The notes under the pieces were generated by a model, which worked only from the letters and a program-made list of their open reading frames with translations, searched no databases and had not been told where the DNA came from. Positions 7,181 through 16,562 of a stretch of 44,143 nucleotides of DNA are shown here, in pieces. This stretch comes from Clostridium frigidicarnis. GTDB taxonomy: Bacteria > Bacillota > Clostridia > Clostridiales > Clostridiaceae. The stretch lies in assembly GCF_900111985.1 (NCBI RefSeq), contig NZ_FOKI01000001.1:190296-234438 (forward strand), written 5' to 3'. Numbering within the stretch: position 1 is the first letter of the stretch; each line of letters opens with the position of its first letter. The translations under genes were made by a program, and so were the position numbers.

Positions 7181-8878
7181 ATGGGAAATTTTCAAAATAT
7201 AAATACTTTAAAACCAGAAGGTATAGAAAATAAAAAAGCTTATTTAATTGGAGGCGGTGTAGCCTCTCTTGCAGCTGCTGAATACTTGATTCGTGATGGA
7301 CATATGGATGGTAAAAACATCACTATTTTAGAAGAAACACATATTCTTGGTGGTGCTATGGATGGATGTGGAAATCCAAAGGATGGTTACATTGTTCGTG
7401 GTGGAAGAGAAATGGAAGAACACTACGAGTGTTGTTGGGATTTATATAGCAAAATCCCTTCTTTGGAAAACCCTAACAGAACTGTTTTAGAGGACTTTAG
7501 AGATCTTAACCTTGGTGATCCTAATGAGTCTACTTGTAGATTACTTCATAATTGTGGTGAAAAGGCTGATTTTTCATCTCTTGGATTAAGTGACATTCAC
7601 GTTAAACAACTAACTATGCTTTTCCTTGCAAAGGAAGAAGATTTAGGCGCTACAACTGTTGAACAATATTTCCACCCTTCTTTCTTAGAAACTAACATGT
7701 GGTGGTTCTGGCGTTCAATGTTTGCATTTGAAAATTGGCACAGTGTTGTGGAAATGAAACGTTATATGCAACGTTTTATGCACTTACTTCCTGGAATGAA
7801 CCGTCTTAAAGGAATTATGTTTCCAAAATATAACCAATATGATACTATGATTCTTCCTTTAAAAAATTGGCTACACTCTAAAAATGTAGTTTTTGATTTA
7901 AATACACAGGTTACTGATTTAGATATTCATATAGATAAAGATAAAAAAACTGTTACTGCTATTCACTTATCACGTAACGGCAAAGATGAAATAATTCATA
8001 CAACAGCTGATGATTTAGTATTTGTTACTAATGGTTCTATGACAGAAAACTCTACTCTTGGAAACATGCATAAAGCACCAGAACTTAATCGTGAAATGGG
8101 TGGATGTTGGAGTCTATGGAAAAACATCGCAAAGAAAGATCCTTCCTTTGGAAAACCTGAAGTTTTCTGTGGTGATATTGATAAAAGTAAATGGGAATCT
8201 TTCACTATAACATGCACAGATTCTAAAGTAGCAGACCTTCTTAAGGACCTTACAGGCAGAGACCCATACTCTGGTAAATGTGTTACTGGAGGTATTATAA
8301 CTATTAAAGACTCCAGTTGGCTTTTAAGTGTAACTTGTAACAGACAACCTCACTTTGTTGACCAACCTAAAAATGTGTTAGTGCTATGGGCTTATGGTCT
8401 TTTTGCTGACAACATTGGAGATTTTGTAAAAAAGAGAATGTGTGATTGCACTGGTGAGGAACTTGTAACAGAGCTTCTATATCATATGGGAGTGAAAGAT
8501 GACATGGAGGAAATTATTAAAACCCTTAATGTTATTCCTTGCATGATGCCTTATATAACTAGTCAGTTTATGCCACGTGTGAAAGGTGATAGACCTGATG
8601 TTGTTCCAACAGGCAGTACTAATCTCGCATTTTTAGGTCAATTTGCAGAAATTGAAGATGATTGTGTATTCACAGTTGAATACTCTATTCGTTCCGCTAT
8701 GACTGCAGTTTATACACTACTTAATCTTGATAAAAAAGTGCCTGAAGTATATCCAACTAAATACGATATTCGTGTCCTCGCAGCGGCAGCAAAAACATTA
8801 TATAGTGGACGTCCTCTCCCTGGTGAGATAGTTGTACGTAAACTGCTAAAAGACACAACACTTGAAGATTTAATTTAA
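7181..8878 (+). CDS. ohyA: Oleate hydratase (fatty acid hydratase, MCRA family)
   Basis: The 565-aa FAD enzyme adds water across the cis-9 double bond of oleic and related fatty acids to give 10-hydroxy acids, a way to disarm toxic unsaturated fatty acids. Visible features are the dinucleotide fold IGGGVASLAAAEYL (residues 23-36), ILEETHILGGAMDGCG (49-64), the active-site RGGREMEEHYEC segment (73-84) and the late TGSTNLAFLGQFAEI block. Length matches the family. The start has AGGAGGG upstream. It converges on a TetR-type gene across a shared terminator, a pairing that suggests regulation but does not prove it. Confidence 0.95.
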   Translation: MGNFQNINTLKPEGIENKKAYLIGGGVASLAAAEYLIRDGHMDGKNITILEETHILGGAMDGCGNPKDGYIVRGGREMEEHYECCWDLYSKIPSLENPNRTVLEDFRDLNLGDPNESTCRLLHNCGEKADFSSLGLSDIHVKQLTMLFLAKEEDLGATTVEQYFHPSFLETNMWWFWRSMFAFENWHSVVEMKRYMQRFMHLLPGMNRLKGIMFPKYNQYDTMILPLKNWLHSKNVVFDLNTQVTDLDIHIDKDKKTVTAIHLSRNGKDEIIHTTADDLVFVTNGSMTENSTLGNMHKAPELNREMGGCWSLWKNIAKKDPSFGKPEVFCGDIDKSKWESFTITCTDSKVADLLKDLTGRDPYSGKCVTGGIITIKDSSWLLSVTCNRQPHFVDQPKNVLVLWAYGLFADNIGDFVKKRMCDCTGEELVTELLYHMGVKDDMEEIIKTLNVIPCMMPYITSQFMPRVKGDRPDVVPTGSTNLAFLGQFAEIEDDCVFTVEYSIRSAMTAVYTLLNLDKKVPEVYPTKYDIRVLAAAAKTLYSGRPLPGEIVVRKLLKDTTLEDLI

Positions 8879-8887
8879 ATATACAGT

Positions 8888-8927
8888 AAATAAAGCAAGG
8901 AATCCTCTTGGCTTCCTTGCTTTATTT
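8888..8927. terminator. Two-way terminator between oleate hydratase and TetR genes
   Basis: A perfect 15-bp stem (aaataaagcaaggaa with ttccttgctttattt, 10-base loop) serves both converging genes. Confidence 0.85.
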
Positions 8928-8943
8928 GCAACAAACGCTTTTA

Positions 8944-9516
8944 TTAAGTTATTCTTAATTGATTTACTTCACATTTTAATAATGCTCTATGTATATCTCC
9001 ATTTATTACTTTATTAAGATTATCAATAATTTTCTCAGGATCTTCAACCATGTCGGTTCTTATCCATTCAAGCAATAATCCTACTAAAGCAAACTTATAA
9101 AAATTCACTACAAACTCCTTGTCCTTTTCTGAAACTTTCATCTCTACAGCAACCTCATCTACAACATCAAATACAAGCTTGTATACAGCACTATATAAAT
9201 GTATTTCCAACTGATCACGTCCAATGGAATTATAAGTATTTAATACAAGTTTATGATTTTGTTCTAAATACAAAAATATCATTAAAAATCCTTGTTGCCA
9301 TGTTTCATAAGTTTTATTTTCTGCCATTACGCTAGTAACTTCATTTCTAAAGATCCACTCCAAAAGGGCATAGATATCTTGAAAGTGATAATAGAATGTA
9401 CGACGATTTACCCCACAATCCTTAACAATATCATTAACTGTAATTTTTGATAATGACTTACTGTTCATTAGATTCTTTAATGATTGTGCCAAAGCTTTTT
9501 TTGTCGTTTGTGACAT
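8944..9516 (-). CDS. TetR-family regulator (DhaS-like)
   Basis: The 190-aa protein starts with a TetR helix-turn-helix (SKITVNDIVKDCGVNRRTFYYHF, residues 22-45, read here in two parts) and a C-terminal ligand domain of about 130 residues resembling the DhaS / TetR_C_33 group. It ends next to oleate hydratase on the opposite strand, so a role in sensing fatty acids or membrane stress is plausible but only inferred. The ATG is preceded by AAGGAGT. Confidence 0.85.
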   Translation of the reverse strand: MSQTTKKALAQSLKNLMNSKSLSKITVNDIVKDCGVNRRTFYYHFQDIYALLEWIFRNEVTSVMAENKTYETWQQGFLMIFLYLEQNHKLVLNTYNSIGRDQLEIHLYSAVYKLVFDVVDEVAVEMKVSEKDKEFVVNFYKFALVGLLLEWIRTDMVEDPEKIIDNLNKVINGDIHRALLKCEVNQLRIT

Positions 9517-9897
9517 ACATTAGGACTCCTTCCTTGTAAATTATATATAATATTTAACCCTCTTCTTAATTTATTTGAATATATTCTATAAAATACATCC
9601 AAACTCCTCTAAAATAGCTCCACATTCTATTTCTCTATACATTATCCCTTCAACCAAATTATAGCAATACATAAAAAATAAATCCTGTCTTAAAATGCTC
9701 TGTCTTGATAAGATTTAACATTTCTCTTCTTAATAATATTTTGAATGAACATTTATTCACTAATACCAACCTAATATGAAAATCCATTACTAAATGGTAT
9801 AGAAGATATATAAATAACACATGCTATATTTATATAAATTATTAGTTATAGTTAAACTTTATTATACCTATAATTAATGTAAATGAGGTGAAAATAA
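9517..9897. other. Gene-free stretch between the divergent TetR and phytase-fusion genes
   Basis: About 380 bases of AT-rich sequence hold the divergent promoters of the two flanking genes. I see no hairpin, ORF or repeat that stands out. Confidence 0.5.
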
Positions 9898-12378
9898 TTG
9901 AGCAAAAAATTTAAAGTCCATGTATCCGCCATTTTGATCTTTTTAAGTTTTTTTTACTCTTTAGGAATAAAAACTCAAGCACATGCTTATGATGTATCTT
10001 TAGATGTCAAAGATGACAACAGTGTAAATCTTGTTTTAGATACATCAAAATACAATGACATGCCAAAAAGGTTTCGTAAATCATCTAATTTAGAAGGTAT
10101 AAAAAACAATAATAATGTAAGTCTTAAAGGACTGGACAAATTGAATATTTCTGGTAGCCAACAATTTTCCGAACATAATCTACCTCTTGTAATAAAGAGT
10201 ATAGGAACTTCATTACCTATAACTGTTGTTGACTTAAGACAAGAATCCCACGGATTTATTAATGGCATGCCTGTAAGCTGGGCTAATTCAAAAAATAATG
10301 CTAATATTGGTCTAACAAGAGATGAGGTTATATCAAAAGAAAATAGTGACCTAAATAGCATTAAATTAAATGTACCTATTACTTTTTATAATCACCAAAA
10401 ACTAACTGTAGTGCCAACAAAGGTTGAAAATGAAGATAAGCTTGTTACTTCTAATTCATTATCATATCTTCGTGTTCCCGTTACTGATACTAAACTACCT
10501 ACAGATGACATGGTTGATTACTTCGTTGATTCAATAAAATCGCAAACTGAAAATACATGGTTTCATTTTCATTGTAAACATGGTATAGGAAGAACTTCTA
10601 CATTTATGATTATGTATGATATGATTAAAAACTCAAAAGATGTTCCAGCTGATGATATTATAAAAAGACAACTATTATTAGCAGATTTTGATGAAGATCA
10701 CATTCAATCTTTCTATAAGAATGAAAGAATTACTTTTTTACAGAATTTTTATAAATATTGTAAAGAAAACAGCAGTGATTTTAATATTAAATGGAGTGAA
10801 TGGAAAAAAACTATAAGCACTGAAAGCAATAGTTTTTTTCCTATTGCTTCCCTATCTAACTCTAACCCTACTTCTTATTACATAAAAAACTCTAAAATTC
10901 CAACTTCTTTATATGTTATTTCTCAAAATACTATGTCCCCCAGTGAAAGAACAATGGTATCTACCCTTCAAGGAATAGTTAATAGTAAATCATCTAATCA
11001 AATCTATACCCTCAATTCCTCACAACCAGATTACAAGATATGGTTAGATGATTTAAAAAACAATTATGGAGTATCATACCAAAATATTTCGGACCCATGG
11101 GAATTATTAAATATGTTTAAAAATTATGTTGATGGATATGTACTTTATAATAACAAATCACTAAAAGATCCTTCAATAAATAATGCTTGTTCTTTTGCAT
11201 CATTAAATAATTGCATTGCAATTGATGAATCTATCCAAGATAAGGTACGAGCCCATGGTGTAACAAATGTTAAAGGTGACTGTAGAAATACAGATAAGAA
11301 TTGGGCTTACAATAATTTATGGAATGGTTTAAACCATTCCATAGTAATTCAACTATCACCTGAAAAAGATACATCCTTAAGAGACTATGCCATAATGACT
11401 AAATCTCTAATATTTTATGAAGATAGCATAAATGATACTACCCTTAGAGATAAAATATTTTCATCAATGGAAACAGATTCCATCTGCTTAGGTTGGGGTC
11501 CAGATGAATTTACCAATGTAAGTACATCCTCAAAACATGGTGTAAGTATGATTGCTGCAGATTGGTCCTATAATTTAACTGTGTTAAGTGCCTTTCCATC
11601 ATCACCCATGACTCAAAAGTCATTACTAAATATTCCTGATAAAGAAAACGCTCATTATGTAACCTTTATTATGTCTGATGGAGATAACCAGCAGTGGAAC
11701 CTGGGTACTAATTATAACTCACCTAAATGGTACGGCTCTTCTTATAGAGGTAACTTTAATTTAGGTTGGTCCTTAAGCCCATCTTTATATTATCTAGCTC
11801 CTACTGTTTTTAACCTATATTACAAAAATGCATCTTCTGGATGTAATAATGATTATTTTGTAGTACCACCCTCTGGAAATGGGTATATATACCCAAGTAA
11901 ATTTAATACCAATGCTCTAGGTTCATATGTTAATAGATTAAATGATTATATGAAAGAAGTAGATGAGAAATATGTAGCAATTATAGATGACGCCTCTTTT
12001 CATAATAATAAACTTTGGGATGAATTTACTTCTAAGCCTAATATACAGGGATTGTTTTATCTTGATTACCATAAACACGATAGTTATCATGGAGAAATTA
12101 ATTGGTCCAACAATAAACCTATAGTATCTTGTAGAGATTTACTTTGGAATAATCTAGAGGGTGAAGATGAATTAGTTAAAAACATTAATGAAAGAATTGA
12201 TTCTGGAGAGGTGGATATTCACAATTCTAAGAGTTATACCTTTGTTTATGTTCATGTTTGGAGTAAAGATTTAAACAACATTGAAAATGCAGTTACTAAA
12301 CTAAAAGAGAATCCTAAAGTGGAAATAGTAACTCCTGAAGTTTTTATGAAGCTTATAAATAAAAATGTTGATCACTAA
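9898..12378 (+). CDS. Secreted PTP-like phytase fused to a GxGYxYP domain
   Basis: The 826-aa protein starts at TTG with GAGGTG upstream and has a signal peptide ending near AHA-YD (residues 30/31). Residues about 35-295 match the PTP-like inositol phosphatase fold. They include DLRQESHGFINGMPVSW (112-128), a loop with likely general acid D197 (YLRVPVTD), and the P-loop HCKHGIGRTS with catalytic C226 and R232. Residues about 330-826 carry the GxGYxYP family: MSDGDNQQW (591-599), the name motif GNGYIYP (659-665) and a C-terminal TPEVFMKLI. The first half should remove phosphate from phytate-like substrates outside the cell. The second half is of a family thought to act on glycans but without a known reaction. 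A fusion error is unlikely, as the frame is open throughout. Confidence 0.88.
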   Translation: MSKKFKVHVSAILIFLSFFYSLGIKTQAHAYDVSLDVKDDNSVNLVLDTSKYNDMPKRFRKSSNLEGIKNNNNVSLKGLDKLNISGSQQFSEHNLPLVIKSIGTSLPITVVDLRQESHGFINGMPVSWANSKNNANIGLTRDEVISKENSDLNSIKLNVPITFYNHQKLTVVPTKVENEDKLVTSNSLSYLRVPVTDTKLPTDDMVDYFVDSIKSQTENTWFHFHCKHGIGRTSTFMIMYDMIKNSKDVPADDIIKRQLLLADFDEDHIQSFYKNERITFLQNFYKYCKENSSDFNIKWSEWKKTISTESNSFFPIASLSNSNPTSYYIKNSKIPTSLYVISQNTMSPSERTMVSTLQGIVNSKSSNQIYTLNSSQPDYKIWLDDLKNNYGVSYQNISDPWELLNMFKNYVDGYVLYNNKSLKDPSINNACSFASLNNCIAIDESIQDKVRAHGVTNVKGDCRNTDKNWAYNNLWNGLNHSIVIQLSPEKDTSLRDYAIMTKSLIFYEDSINDTTLRDKIFSSMETDSICLGWGPDEFTNVSTSSKHGVSMIAADWSYNLTVLSAFPSSPMTQKSLLNIPDKENAHYVTFIMSDGDNQQWNLGTNYNSPKWYGSSYRGNFNLGWSLSPSLYYLAPTVFNLYYKNASSGCNNDYFVVPPSGNGYIYPSKFNTNALGSYVNRLNDYMKEVDEKYVAIIDDASFHNNKLWDEFTSKPNIQGLFYLDYHKHDSYHGEINWSNNKPIVSCRDLLWNNLEGEDELVKNINERIDSGEVDIHNSKSYTFVYVHVWSKDLNNIENAVTKLKENPKVEIVTPEVFMKLINKNVDH

Positions 12379-12382
12379 ATAG

Positions 12383-12413
12383 AAAAACCATTGAATTACA
12401 GTCAATGGTTTTT
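12383..12413. terminator. Terminator between the phytase fusion and cheX
   Basis: aaaaaccattga pairs perfectly with tcaatggttttt across a 7-base loop. A and T runs on the two sides allow it to serve both converging genes. Confidence 0.85.
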
Positions 12414-12449
12414 ACAATAATTTATCACTTTATGCTTTCTAATATGTTT

Positions 12450-12917
12450 CTAAAGTGCATTCTTCTCTAAAGAAATGTTAACCTCAATACTTAGTTCATC
12501 TATTCCAACCTTTACACAAATAACCTTTTCTGAACTAGCATTTGCTGTAAAGTCTCCTTGAATAATGGTTGGTGTAGATATATCTATATTTATATTATCA
12601 TTTGAAAAATTAGTTGCAGAATTTGCTGTTAACATATTTATAAGCTCTGAAATCGCACTTTGAGATAATCCATCAAAGTTCTCTACAGGTATTCCCATCA
12701 TCATTTTTGATGATATTTTTTTTGCATCATCTACACTCATTCCATAAATAATATTACCTTTAATATCTCCAACTAATCCTATAATAACTACAACACCTGG
12801 ACTTCTTATGTATCTACCATTTAACTTAATTGAATTTTTCTTAATATTTTTAAAGCCTAGTTGAGGCATGATATTTGTAAATGAGTCTAGAAATGGATTT
12901 ATATAATTGACATCCAT
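12450..12917 (-). CDS. cheX: Chemotaxis phosphatase CheX-like protein
   Basis: The 155-aa protein is of normal CheX length and has the family layout. The N-terminus starts with INPFLDSF, GVVVIIGLVGDIKGNIIYGM forms the beta core (residues 41-60), and SAISELINMLTANSATNFS carries the phosphatase signature with E91 and N94. CheX removes phosphate from CheY to reset the flagellar signal. The start has GAGGTGAAG before it. No other chemotaxis gene is near, so it stands alone. Confidence 0.88.
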   Translation of the reverse strand: MDVNYINPFLDSFTNIMPQLGFKNIKKNSIKLNGRYIRSPGVVVIIGLVGDIKGNIIYGMSVDDAKKISSKMMMGIPVENFDGLSQSAISELINMLTANSATNFSNDNINIDISTPTIIQGDFTANASSEKVICVKVGIDELSIEVNISLEKNAL

Positions 12918-13371
12918 GTTTCTTCACCTCTTCTAAATCCTATATTTATTGATATATCAACAATATATTACTAAGTTATTGTTATAATCACTATATTTAA
13001 TAATTCGACTCTTTTCAACATTTCTTTAGAGGTTTAAGTTATTTTCCCTATATTCAGTGTAAATTTAGCACTATACTAGTCTATTAAGATACATATCCTT
13101 TAACAACTTACTTATTCTATTTTTCATTGTTCTGCCACAAAATAAATACTCTCTATAGTATTCTTACTATGTCCTATGGTAATTCATTACTATAATCCTC
13201 CATAAAAAGAAATCTCCTCTTTATTTACTCCTTTAATTATATTTGAATTAAGCTAACTTTATTTGAAACTCACATTAGGATTTTAAATAAAGTTATAATG
13301 TAACCTTGTAATTACTGGTTCTTATCATTCTAATTTAAATGTCTAAATTAAAATACTTTTATGCCTTTATA
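12918..13371. other. Gene-free stretch between cheX and yjdM
   Basis: About 450 AT-rich bases. On the minus strand a short frame starts at 13205 behind AGAGGAG but stops after nine codons. The following sequence holds open pieces broken by stops, so it could be a decayed small gene. I cannot name it. Confidence 0.3.
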
Positions 13372-13375
13372 AAAG

Positions 13376-13401
13376 TAAAAAGCTAAGCTTAATGCTTAGC
13401 T
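13376..13401 (-). terminator. Terminator after yjdM
   Basis: On the minus strand AGCTAAGC pairs with GCTTAGCT (5-base loop) and is followed by a T-run. Confidence 0.8.
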
Positions 13402-13430
13402 CTATATACTTAGTAATATTAAAGTTGTAT

Positions 13431-13772
13431 TTATATTTTTTTAACAAATTCAGATTTTAATGACATAGCTCCAAAACCATCAATTTTGCAATCAATATCA
13501 TGATCTCCATCAACTAAACGTATATTTTTTACTTTTGTACCTATTTTTATAGATGATGAACTTCCTTTTACTTTAAGGTCTTTGATTACTGTTACAGTAT
13601 CACCATCATTTAAGATATTTCCGTTTGCATCTTTAATAATCTTCGTATCTTCACTATTTTCATTTCCTGATTCTAAATTCCACTCGTGAGCACATTCTGG
13701 ACAAACAAAAAGGCTTCCGTCTTCATAAGTATATTCTGAATTACATTTTGGGCAATTTGGTAAATTAGACAT
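13431..13772 (-). CDS. yjdM: YjdM (PhnA-type) zinc-ribbon protein
   Basis: The 113-aa protein has an N-terminal zinc ribbon (C7, C10, C24, C27 in CPKC and CPEC pairs), a linker, and the C-terminal YjdM domain ([16 protein letters not shown], then [13 protein letters not shown] and [17 protein letters not shown]). It is the family long called PhnA, though a phosphonatase activity is not established for this type. The start has TGGAGGAAA upstream. It appears to be a single gene with its own terminator. Confidence 0.92.
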   Translation of the reverse strand: MSNLPNCPKCNSEYTYEDGSLFVCPECAHEWNLESGNENSEDTKIIKDANGNILNDGDTVTVIKDLKVKGSSSSIKIGTKVKNIRLVDGDHDIDCKIDGFGAMSLKSEFVKKI

Positions 13773-13941
13773 AAATTCATTTCCTCCATTTGTTAGTGTT
13801 AAGTATAATATATAAGAATTATTTTCAATTCCCTTTTCACAAAATATATAGGGAATTCCTTATATGCTTATATTTTATCATAATCTTCTCCTAATGACAA
13901 ACCCTCCTACAACCTCTCCTTGAAGTTCTTTTTAATTAAAC

Positions 13942-14118
13942 TTAATATAACATAATCATATTAAAAGTTGCAGTTAAAATAGCAGCTATACCCGCAAGTA
14001 GTACCCACCCTGGCCATTGTTTAGAGATACTTTTCTTCTTACCTGTAATCATTGCAATAAAACCTATTAATAATAAAATTATTCCTAACGTAAAGCCTAA
14101 AATAATTCCAATTAACAT
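13942..14118 (-). CDS. 58-aa two-helix membrane protein of the ABC operon
   Basis: The start at 14118 is preceded by AAAGGAGG at seven bases. An upstream in-frame ATG at 14142 overlaps the permease stop and lacks a ribosome site. The product has two hydrophobic helices (about residues 2-24 and 38-56) around a KKKSISKQWPGW loop. It lies 13 bases after the permease gene and is probably translated from the same mRNA, perhaps as a small subunit or an immunity-like partner of the exporter. I do not recognise the family. Confidence 0.75.
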   Translation of the reverse strand: MLIGIILGFTLGIILLLIGFIAMITGKKKSISKQWPGWVLLAGIAAILTATFNMIMLY

Positions 14119-14131
14119 ATTAATTCCTCCT

Positions 14132-14821
14132 TTATATAGCATCCATTTTATTAATTTTTCTTATTAACCACCTTATTACTAAAACATCTAATAAAATAAG
14201 AATGGCTAATAATACCATGCCTATAAATCTATTATTAATAGACATGTTACCTACAATATCAACTAAAACAAATGATGTGATAATTGTAGTAGGCATTGAT
14301 TTTCTTATAAATCCTATTGCCATGGCAAGAATACTAATAGCCCCCACAGTAAAAGTTGTCAATAGAATAGTTTGTAAGGTAGATAAGAAGAAAAATAAGG
14401 TTAATTTATCTGGAACAATAGGATATATAGACTCGGTTATACTAAAAATCATTAGGCAAAGGCTATTACTCACAATAAACGCTATGACAGTGAATAAAAT
14501 AACTAAAAATATTTTAGCTAGAAAAATTTTCTTACGACTTTTAGGATATGAGAATAAAAGCACAAGTTTCTTTCCAACATAGTCTTCTATAATAATTCTA
14601 GAAGACATAATCGACGAAAGTGTGGCAAATATAATCATGGACATTATACCTATAAATTTAAAAATATTTTGGTAATTTTCAAATAAAGGATCCTTTTCAA
14701 TATAAGAAACTACAGAGATAAAATAGGTAAAACCTATAAGAACTATGCAGGAAATGATGCTTGCCAAAACATAGGTTTTTATTTTAATTTTTTTCATTTC
14801 TAATGTGATTAGGTTAATCAT
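14132..14821 (-). CDS. ABC-2 type exporter, permease subunit
   Basis: The 229-aa protein has six hydrophobic stretches and the short N-terminal amphipathic segment (LITLEMKKIKIKTY) seen in bacitracin- and lantibiotic-type exporters. The IIIEDYVGKKLVLLFSYPKSR block near residue 75-97 is typical of ABC-2 permeases. It overlaps the ATPase gene by eight bases, so the two are translationally coupled. With the ATPase it should export a hydrophobic peptide or drug; the substrate is unknown. Confidence 0.85.
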   Translation of the reverse strand: MINLITLEMKKIKIKTYVLASIISCIVLIGFTYFISVVSYIEKDPLFENYQNIFKFIGIMSMIIFATLSSIMSSRIIIEDYVGKKLVLLFSYPKSRKKIFLAKIFLVILFTVIAFIVSNSLCLMIFSITESIYPIVPDKLTLFFFLSTLQTILLTTFTVGAISILAMAIGFIRKSMPTTIITSFVLVDIVGNMSINNRFIGMVLLAILILLDVLVIRWLIRKINKMDAI

Positions 14822-15548
14822 ATTTTAATTCCTCCTTGATTTTTTGAAAAAAATAGCCTTCCAATCCTTTCTCTGAGAATTGTGATTGGATTTGTTCAAT
14901 ACTAGCTTCATCTATAATTTTTCCATTTGCAATAATACCTATGTTATCTGCAATATGTTCAATATCAGTAAGAATGTGGCTAGATAGAAGAATTGTCATA
15001 CCATTATTTTTTAATTTAAGGAATAATTTTCTCATCTCTTGAATTCCCATTGGATCAAGTCCATTAAGAGGCTCATCTAATATAATAAGCTTGGGCTCAT
15101 GAATAATAGCCCTTGCAATTGCTAATCGTTGTCTCATACCTAAAGAAAATGTTGACACGGGCTTTATATTATTAGCTGAAAGACCAACCATTTCTAAAGT
15201 CTTTTCTATATTCATATTAAACTTATCCATATAAGCAAGGTGAACTCTTAAATTTTCAGTTGCAGATAGATGTTCATAAAAAATAGGCACCTCTATAATA
15301 CTACCTATATCTCTTAAAACTTCATCCCTACCATAAGTAATATCTAGTCCCATTACTTTTACACTTCCTGATGTAGGTGTAAGTAACGTTGTAAGTATTT
15401 TAAATACGGTTGTTTTACCAGCCCCATTCAGACCTAGAATCCCATAAATAGTACCTTGTTTTACATGGATACAGCAATCTTTAATTACTTCTACTCCATC
15501 AAAGACTTTAACTAATCCATCAGTTTCTACAATCAATTCATTGTACAT
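14814..15548 (-). CDS. ABC exporter, ATP-binding subunit (BcrA-like)
   Basis: The 244-aa ATPase shows Walker A (GLNGAGKTT), the signature SLGMRQRL, Walker B (LIILDEPLNGLDP) and the H-loop (LLSSHI). The SLGMRQRL form of the signature and short C-terminal tail fit the BcrA group that works with ABC-2 permeases. The start at 15548 is chosen because GGGGGAAA lies upstream; the ATG at 15584 falls inside the TetR operator. The gene is preceded by that operator and the divergently named but co-directional TetR gene, which should repress it. Confidence 0.9.
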   Translation of the reverse strand: MYNELIVETDGLVKVFDGVEVIKDCCIHVKQGTIYGILGLNGAGKTTVFKILTTLLTPTSGSVKVMGLDITYGRDEVLRDIGSIIEVPIFYEHLSATENLRVHLAYMDKFNMNIEKTLEMVGLSANNIKPVSTFSLGMRQRLAIARAIIHEPKLIILDEPLNGLDPMGIQEMRKLFLKLKNNGMTILLSSHILTDIEHIADNIGIIANGKIIDEASIEQIQSQFSEKGLEGYFFQKIKEELKYD

Positions 15549-15582
15549 ATGCTTATTTCCCCCAATCTTATACTTATTTTTC

Positions 15583-15603
15583 ATACAAACCGTCGGTATG
15601 TAT
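15583..15603 (-). promoter_or_regulatory. TetR operator in front of the exporter operon
   Basis: ATACAAAC-N5-GTATGTAT is one base away from a perfect dyad and matches the operator before the TetR gene (16315-16335). It lies 35 bases before the ATPase start codon. Confidence 0.8.
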
Positions 15604-15649
15604 TTATTTAAAAATATACTACCTTTAATTAGGTAGGCTATCTTTAAAA

Positions 15650-16297
15650 TTATACGTTTTTATTAAAAATATTCTCATAGTATTGTACACATTGGCATAT
15701 GAACTCATCATTAATAAATGGAATTCCAATTTTATCAGTTAAATCCTTCAAAAACTTTAATTTATCTAAAAACTCTTCCTTAGAAACCATAAATATAGCA
15801 GGAGTAAGCCAAAAATTAAATAGTAACATAATAGCTTCTGATGCAACCTTTGGATTAATAGCATTAATTGATTCATCCTTTATGCCCTCTTCAATGAACT
15901 TAGCCATCATAGGAGCCACATACTTCATTGTATCTTCAAGATGTTTAACAACCATTCTAGGATTTTTTGCAATAGAAAGTGATACGTTGTCAATAGTCTG
16001 CTTATTGGCATCTGCTATGTTGTAAATAAAAGTTTTTTTAATTTTTTGAAGCCCATTTAAAGTAGGATCATTATAAATTTTTGTGTAGAAAACGTTCTCT
16101 TCAAAATTCTTTTTACTAATGGCATTCATAATTTCTTCTTTAGATTTAAAATGATGATAAATAGCACCCTTAGACATACCTAAGTTATTAACAATATCTT
16201 GAATAGTTGTTTGGTCATATCCCTTTTCAATAAAAAGTTTAAAGGAAACATCTAATATCTGTTTAATTGTCTCTTCAGGATATTTATTACGTGCCAT
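15650..16297 (-). CDS. TetR-family repressor of the ABC-2 exporter
   Basis: The 215-aa protein has a TetR DNA-binding domain at residues 8-55 (TTIQDIVNNLGMSKGAIYHHF, given here as the helix-turn-helix core) and a C-terminal ligand-binding region. It sits directly upstream of the exporter operon on the same strand. A matching 21-bp operator precedes both the regulator and the operon. The simplest reading is self-repression plus repression of the exporter until its substrate binds. AAGGAGGG precedes the ATG. Confidence 0.9.
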   Translation of the reverse strand: MARNKYPEETIKQILDVSFKLFIEKGYDQTTIQDIVNNLGMSKGAIYHHFKSKEEIMNAISKKNFEENVFYTKIYNDPTLNGLQKIKKTFIYNIADANKQTIDNVSLSIAKNPRMVVKHLEDTMKYVAPMMAKFIEEGIKDESINAINPKVASEAIMLLFNFWLTPAIFMVSKEEFLDKLKFLKDLTDKIGIPFINDEFICQCVQYYENIFNKNV

Positions 16298-16314
16298 ATA
16301 AATCCCTCCTTAAT

Positions 16315-16335
16315 ATACATACTATTGGTATGTAT
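16315..16335 (-). promoter_or_regulatory. TetR operator in front of its own gene
   Basis: ATACATAC-TATTG-GTATGTAT is a perfect 8-5-8 dyad. It overlaps the -10 box by two bases and the transcription start, where bound repressor would block polymerase. Confidence 0.85.
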
Positions 16336-16363
16336 TATACTACAAACTCTAATTAAATATCAA
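16334..16363 (-). promoter_or_regulatory. Promoter of the TetR gene
   Basis: On the minus strand TTGATA (16358-16363) is followed by 18 bases and TATAAT (16334-16339). Confidence 0.75.
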
Positions 16364-16562
16364 CAAAAAATAATATTTATATAGAAATATACCTCTCCTA
16401 TGCCCTTTAGGTATAATATTATTATCACTTTTACCTTTTTAATCTCTTATTTAATCATAATGTGTTAAAATTATGCTCATTATCTTAAGTTTAATGCTTA
16501 TACTCTTGTCCTATTACGTTCTCATATAACCTTACAAATAAAAAATCAATTTCTTTTCCTTG

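Noticed and set aside
13100-13210. Possible small gene on the minus strand between cheX and yjdM
   Set aside because: A ribosome-like site and ATG are present but the frame stops after nine codons, and the following open pieces are broken by several stops.
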